From contig CM033400.1 in NCBI GenBank assembly GCA_019426215.1, positions 18,832,568 to 18,896,567 on the forward strand: a stretch of DNA of 64,000 bases, written 5' to 3'. Origin of the DNA: Buddleja alternifolia. Its lineage: Eukaryota > Streptophyta > Magnoliopsida > Lamiales > Scrophulariaceae. The notes below the pieces were generated by a model. It saw only the letters and a list, made by a program, of their open reading frames with translations. It did not search any database and was not told the DNA's origin. Positions 62,701 to 64,000 of this stretch are shown piece by piece; position 1 is the first letter of the stretch; the number at the start of each line of letters is the position of its first letter. A program made the translations under genes and the position numbers.

Positions 62701-63265
62701 ACCAAGAAGCAGCTCAAGCGCTTATGCCTTATTTATTGGACTTCTACAACTCTTACATTTCAGGAGTTGATCTGCCAAAAGATATGCAATTTGCAATAAG
62801 CACTGAAGAGTGCGAAGACGCTATATTCCTTATTCCGCAGACCAACTTGATAAGTCCAAGGCATGTCATGGAAGCGATTGGCCCCCTTTGGGTCATTGCT
62901 GTTGAGAATCCTTCTCTTTCCATGGAGATTGTCGAGATAGTAGAGGATATTACTCCTACTGTTCTTTGCCAGATATTTCTAGCGCCCGAGTAGTCGAGAT
63001 CTCTACTCAAGCACCTTTTTGTCAACCAGCGACTGCAGATCCATCCATGGATCAAGCGATTCAGAAAGTTCAGGAAGTCCTTGATGAGCCTAAAGAGCCT
63101 TTTGTAAGAGACAAATCTAAAGGCAAGGCTGTAGTTTCTAGCTCATACGGACTCCTTCCGTCTCCTAAGCGTTCTTCCCCCTCTGATTCAGATTCGAAAA
63201 GTGATCAAGAGACTCGAGACTTTAGAAGAGCTGTTAGGAACTCTCTTAATACCATCGAGGGTTCC
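59715..63265 (+). pseudogene. Env-position gene of the Sirevirus-like element, with introns
   Basis: The start at 59715 opens a basic Lys/Ser-rich N-terminus, then NWDYLFDNQNF and a FVLIPQLISSLLNLP block that resembles, by eye, the 'putative plant transposon protein' domain found after pol in Sireviruses (env-like ORF). A 1-base shift near 60265 leads to a second part that ends in an acidic/Ser-rich linker, with another shift near 60700. Two GT-AG introns, 60937-61018 (82 bp) and 61205-61284 (80 bp), both phase 1, join the next exons in frame. The same frame then runs to about 62993 with stops at 61563, 62289 and 62631, then shifts. It is cut at 63266 by another LTR. No clear signal peptide or membrane segment is seen. 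Decayed; role unknown. Confidence 0.55.
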
Positions 63266-64000
63266 TGATGGGTGTCGAATCCACACAAAAATAATTCCTA
63301 CTCCTAAATTTGCAGATAGTGGTGAGCAGGGTCGAATCCACAGAGATTGGTTCAGATTTAATTCTCAATAAACGAATAAAATAGAAGAGGGGGATTTTTA
63401 ATAATCGATTAAACTAAAATTAAAATAAATAACAAAAATTATTAAAATCAAGAGATGCAAAATTAAACAAGTAGAAGAAATCAATTTATGGTGAGATTCT
63501 AGCCTAAGGAGTTATCTCCGTTTTGATTCAAATAGTTGATCCTTGATGCAAAGATACTTCAATGTTCATGAATAAATTGGCTATAGTTATTAACAAGCTC
63601 TAACAACCTAGTTTCTCCTTAATTTATCGATAACCAAAACAAGCTCTTTGATTACTTCTCTCATTGATTAAACAACCCTAAATAAGCTCTTAGGACTTAA
63701 TTTAACAATAGCATTAAGAAATAGAGAAACACCAATTCTAACCAACAAACTCGCAAGCTCGGTTCATTTAGATTAGATCACATATTCCCATAACAACAAT
63801 AAAAAACTTGTCCATAATCAATATTATTAACTACCACAAATATTAGAATTGACCAAACAATTACGGATTTGGGATTCTAAATGGCTATTTACTATTCCGA
63901 CAATCAAATAACGGGCCCTTATTATTTAATTAATCAAAATAATAATTTCAACAAACACAGAAAATATGCAAATACTCAAGAACAAAGAAGGAATAAATAT
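63266..64000 (-). mobile_element. LTR end, gypsy-like, running off the window
   Basis: On the minus strand the block ends GGATTCGACACCCATCA, typical of a plant gypsy-like LTR end, with a second CTGTGGATTCGACCC word about 60 bp inside. The first bases, TGA, serve as a false stop for the gene it interrupts. The presumed left target duplication is GTTCC (63261-63265). It is AT-rich with no coding capacity in view. Confidence 0.6.

Overview
This is a plant nuclear window, almost certainly from a eudicot; I cannot name the species. The evidence is split genes with GT-AG introns, plant-type families (an IST1-like ESCRT regulator, a CHX cation/H+ exchanger, a B3 DNA-binding gene), AT-rich intergenic DNA, and many Ty1/copia-like, Ty3/gypsy-like and terminal-inverted-repeat elements. 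There are no bacterial operons, CRISPR arrays, rRNA or convincing tRNA genes. Most of the short open frames are chance frames in AT-rich repeats. All family names rest on reading motifs by eye, without any search.

Layout. 1-2000: decayed copia gag and LTR fragments and a Tourist-like MITE. 2119-7510: a complete seven-exon IST1-like gene (423 aa) on the + strand. 8001-9927: a B3-type gene or recent pseudogene; its first B3 domain is restored by an 80-bp intron, while the second B3-like part is frameshifted. 10590-15990: LTR fragments, a solo LTR with a perfect target duplication, and small repeats. 16387-19907: a complete four-exon CHX exchanger (783 aa). 20427-25204: a MITE and two solo LTRs, both with perfect 5-bp target duplications. 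25430-34700: a direct repeat whose first copy is split by about 7.8 kb of nested inverted-repeat elements, which also hold a gypsy-like solo LTR and a 611-bp TRIM element.

35145 to the right edge is one set of nested insertions. A host copia LTR (from 35145) was hit by a solo LTR (35260-36998), by a second LTR (37160-41057, itself carrying a third at 38482-40687), and by a minus-strand copia element (41332 onward). The 5' LTR of that element was broken at 49540 by a plus-strand Sirevirus-like copia element. The Sirevirus pol was then split by a gypsy-like solo LTR (54623-56868, duplication TGTTG), and its downstream env-position gene was cut at 63266 by another LTR that runs off the window.

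The only genes likely to act for the plant are the IST1-like gene (endosomal ESCRT-III/VPS4 pathway), the CHX exchanger (monovalent cation/proton exchange) and perhaps the B3 gene. They show no shared pathway. The most unusual part is 59269-63265: the reading region after Sirevirus pol has its own TATA-like box, nearby G-boxes and two short phase-1 GT-AG introns that keep the frame, which is not expected for a simple retroelement ORF.
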